Shown here piece by piece: positions 61,746 through 64,000 of a stretch of DNA of 64,000 bases (its first letter is position 1; every line of letters begins with the position of its first letter). Both the position numbers and the translations under genes were made by a program. The stretch spans positions 218,866 through 282,865 of the forward strand of contig NZ_KB446648.1 of NCBI RefSeq assembly GCF_000340375.1, read 5' to 3'. A model generated the notes under the pieces. That model did no database searches. It was not told the origin of the DNA and was given only the letters and a program-made list of their open reading frames with translations. The DNA is from Eggerthia catenaformis OT 569 = DSM 20559 (GTDB lineage Bacteria > Bacillota_I > Bacilli_A > Erysipelotrichales > Coprobacillaceae).

Positions 61746-64000
61746 ATGAACATAAAAAGACGATTAAATTTATTTTTCTCGACTATACTTGCACTGAGTA
61801 TGATTATGCAAGGCTTTTTAGTTTCTGTTTCTGCTGCTGATGTAAGTGAAAAAACAGATGTCAAAATCACAAATTTTGACATTCTGAAAAAGGGAACTCA
61901 GACACCGGCAGGATCAGTAGGGATTGCGGATGAATTTGATATTAAATTCAAATGGGATGCATCAATGTATAAAAATACTTTGAAAAAGGGAGATTATTTT
62001 ACAATTACACTTCCTGATGAAATGAAATTCCCAACTAATCATTCTGCTACAAATTTCAATCTTAAGGATGATGAAGGAAATATTGTTGCGACTGCGGCTG
62101 TTTCACCAAAGGAAACAGGGGGCGGAACAATAAAAGTTACTTTTACTGATTATGTTAATAATCGCTATAATATTAAAGGAAATCTTTATCTTCGAGCTTC
62201 TTTTGTAAAAACAAAAGTTAAAGAAGATCAGGAGAATAGTTTTACTGTTTCTATTAATGGAAAAAAGGTAACTAAAAAGGTCAATGTAACCGGACCGGGG
62301 AATGTAGGTAATGAATCATTATCTAAATATGCTTATACACCGGATAATCAGATTGATAGAGTACGTTGGAGTGTACGTATTAATTTTAGAAAAATGAATC
62401 TCCAAAATGCGGTTATTAAAGATAAATTAAATCCATCAAGTCAGAAATACCATACTAATGATGGAACATTTGTTTTAAGAGAAGTTGAATATGATAAAAA
62501 AGGTAATGTACAGAAGGTAATTAAAACATATTCTACAGATGAACTAAAAAATTCCGGTATGCTTACTTTTAATGATGCTCAAAATGAGTTTACGCTTAAA
62601 TTAGGAAATGCGGGAAAGAAAAGTTATAAGTTAAATTATGAGACAACATATGTTGAAGGAATGGTTTTAAAAAACTATATAGAGCTTACAAATTTAGATT
62701 TTCATGCAAAAGATGAATTTAGTTTTCAATCTGCTTCTTCAGGAGGACAGGGTCAAGGAGATCTTAACAGTAAAATAAAGATTATTAAGATTGATGCTGA
62801 TAATAATCAGACTAAATTAAAAGGTGCTGTCTTTAAGATTACAAGTAAAGCAGATGGAAAAAGTTTTGAATTAACAACGGATGCTAATGGAGAAGCTATT
62901 TCTGAAAAACTTATTGCCGGTCAGTATACAATTGAAGAGGTAGCACCACCTAAAGGTTTTAATAAGAATGGTAATAAATATACTGTTACAGTTACTACCG
63001 GAGGAGCTGCTATTCAGACTGTTACAAATGAACGTATTAAGACAAATATAGAAGTTACTAAAACATGGGTAGGACCTAAAAAAGATTCAGTAACAGTTAA
63101 ATTATTTGAAAATGATAAACCGACAAACAAGACTTTGGTTTTAAAAGCTTCTGAAAATTATAAAGGTAAGTTTGAAGGATTACCAAAATATGATTTAGAG
63201 GGTAATGAAATTAAGTATACTATTAAGGAAGACGTTCCTGAAGGTTATAGTGAGAATATTACCGGAAATGCTCAAACAGGATTTATAATCACTAATACAA
63301 ATACAGAAAAGACAGAAGTCAAAGTGAATAAGAAATGGGTAGGACCAAAAAAGGATTTTGTGAAGGTTAAGCTTTTAGCTGATGGTCACGAAGTTCCGGG
63401 AAAAACATTGACATTGAATGAAGCCGGAAACTGGGAAGGAAAGTTCACTGAATTAAAAAAATACAATAATGATGGCTCTAAGATTAAGTATACAGTGAAG
63501 GAAGATGTTCCAGAAGGCTATACTGAAAATATTAAAGAAAACAGTGAAAACAATTTTACAATTACTAATACAAACATAGAGAAGATTTCCATTCCTGTTA
63601 TCAAGAAATGGGTAGGACCGGAATTAAGCTCTGTAGTTATTAAATTAAAAGCTGATGGACAGGTCAAGGAAACACATACATTCAAGGCTGATGAAAACTG
63701 GAGTTATACATTCAAAAATTTAGATAAGTATAGAGCAGACGGTACTGAGATTGAATATACAATCGAAGAAGAACATGTGAATAACTATACTTCTAGTATA
63801 GAAAAGTCATCAAGCGGAGCAGGATATATTGTTACAAACACTAATGTTGAAAAAATTTCTATTTGTGGTAAAAAGACATGGGATGATGCTAATGATCAAG
63901 ACGGTAAGAGACCGACTCAGATCACAGTCAACCTGCTTAAGAACGGAACGAAGTTCAAGAGCGTTACGGTAAAGGCAGATGCTAATGGAAATTGGAAGTA
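61746..64000 (+). CDS. Large Cna_B-repeat collagen-adhesin-like surface protein (partial)
   Basis: The gene starts at ATG 61746 behind AAAAGGAG and stays open to the window end (751 codons seen). A signal peptide ends near residue 30. Residues about 32-335 form a two-part MSCRAMM adhesin head (SDR/collagen-binding type, with the IADEFDIKFKWDAS and DRVRWSVRINFRK strands). A SpaA/prealbumin-like domain follows at about 340-428 (GAVFKITSK ... YTIEEVAPPKGF). Then come Cna_B stalk repeats with Trp at 441, 531, 622 and 712, a spacing of 90-91 residues. Isopeptide-forming Lys, Glu and Asn are conserved in the full repeats. The wall anchor lies beyond the window. Confidence 0.9.
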   Translation, partial: MNIKRRLNLFFSTILALSMIMQGFLVSVSAADVSEKTDVKITNFDILKKGTQTPAGSVGIADEFDIKFKWDASMYKNTLKKGDYFTITLPDEMKFPTNHSATNFNLKDDEGNIVATAAVSPKETGGGTIKVTFTDYVNNRYNIKGNLYLRASFVKTKVKEDQENSFTVSINGKKVTKKVNVTGPGNVGNESLSKYAYTPDNQIDRVRWSVRINFRKMNLQNAVIKDKLNPSSQKYHTNDGTFVLREVEYDKKGNVQKVIKTYSTDELKNSGMLTFNDAQNEFTLKLGNAGKKSYKLNYETTYVEGMVLKNYIELTNLDFHAKDEFSFQSASSGGQGQGDLNSKIKIIKIDADNNQTKLKGAVFKITSKADGKSFELTTDANGEAISEKLIAGQYTIEEVAPPKGFNKNGNKYTVTVTTGGAAIQTVTNERIKTNIEVTKTWVGPKKDSVTVKLFENDKPTNKTLVLKASENYKGKFEGLPKYDLEGNEIKYTIKEDVPEGYSENITGNAQTGFIITNTNTEKTEVKVNKKWVGPKKDFVKVKLLADGHEVPGKTLTLNEAGNWEGKFTELKKYNNDGSKIKYTVKEDVPEGYTENIKENSENNFTITNTNIEKISIPVIKKWVGPELSSVVIKLKADGQVKETHTFKADENWSYTFKNLDKYRADGTEIEYTIEEEHVNNYTSSIEKSSSGAGYIVTNTNVEKISICGKKTWDDANDQDGKRPTQITVNLLKNGTKFKSVTVKADANGNWK
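63036..64000 (+). repeat. Tandem Cna_B repeat units (about 270 bases each)
   Basis: The codon TGG of the motif K-x-W recurs at 63066, 63336, 63609 and 63879, giving periods of 270, 273 and 270 bases. Units 1-3 share ATGGGTAGGACC; unit 4 instead begins TGGGATGATGCTAATGAT, like the second Cna_B module of the neighbouring gene. Confidence 0.85.

Noticed and set aside
61746..64000. CRISPR array or VNTR from the periodic signal
   Set aside because: The 270-base period follows codons of Cna_B protein domains and the units are diverged; there are no short identical repeats with spacers in the window.

Overview
The window is a piece of chromosome from a low-G+C, Gram-positive, anaerobic Firmicute. 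The synteny, the AT-rich codon use and the mix of families look most like the Erysipelotrichia/Coprobacillaceae (Catenibacterium- or Kandleria-like). That placement is inference; no rRNA is present. Anaerobic life is shown by an oxygen-sensitive class III ribonucleotide reductase (nrdDG), a glycyl radical enzyme with its activase, and phosphotransacetylase. Cell-wall genes (murA), lipoproteins and sortase-anchored proteins indicate a Gram-positive envelope.

Layout. 1-5.7 kb: gltX beside convergent tRNA-Gln(CTG) and tRNA-Glu(CTC) genes, murA, rpmE, a cytidylate-kinase-like gene, and the walJ-rlmH pair. 5.7-11 kb: metNI methionine-type importer, tRNA-Leu(CAG), pta, and a NatAB-type exporter. 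11-16.6 kb: nrdG/nrdD, a DtxR/MntR-type regulator with a long palindrome between it and nrdD, an AlaX editing protein, and an LppM-like lipoprotein. 16.7-22.3 kb: tRNA-His, then an operon that begins with a C39-peptidase ABC exporter and runs into ybeY-cdd-era-recO and an alpha/beta hydrolase that has lost its nucleophile. 22.4-31.6 kb: the conserved glyQS-dnaG-rpoD-trmK-nif3 / ispH / cshB-nfo block, in the gene order known from Bacillus.

31.7-42 kb is accessory: a divergent glycyl radical enzyme/activase pair with an FSA-type aldolase (best explained as the anhydro-sugar-phosphate 'anhydroglycolysis' route of E. coli YbiW/PflD), a decayed gene, an AraC regulator, a secreted esterase with a CcpA (cre) site on its promoter, an IS150-type element inserted exactly in the loop of a bidirectional terminator, a DUF975-like membrane protein and a DeoR regulator. 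42-59.6 kb: ispG, pepF, rpsT, fmt-pdp, three ABC half-exporters, a frameshifted DUF1304 gene, an AIM24-family protein, pyrBI, an MFS transporter and two Cof-type HAD phosphatases. 59.6-64 kb: a tandem family of Cna_B-domain surface adhesins, made of a 3' relic, one complete gene and one gene cut by the window end, sharing duplicated 3' flanks.

The observations most worth following are the glycyl-radical locus with twin palindromic operators, the orphan C39 exporter heading a housekeeping operon, the decaying and recombining adhesin array with an unrecognised domain between two stalk modules, and the terminator split by an IS.
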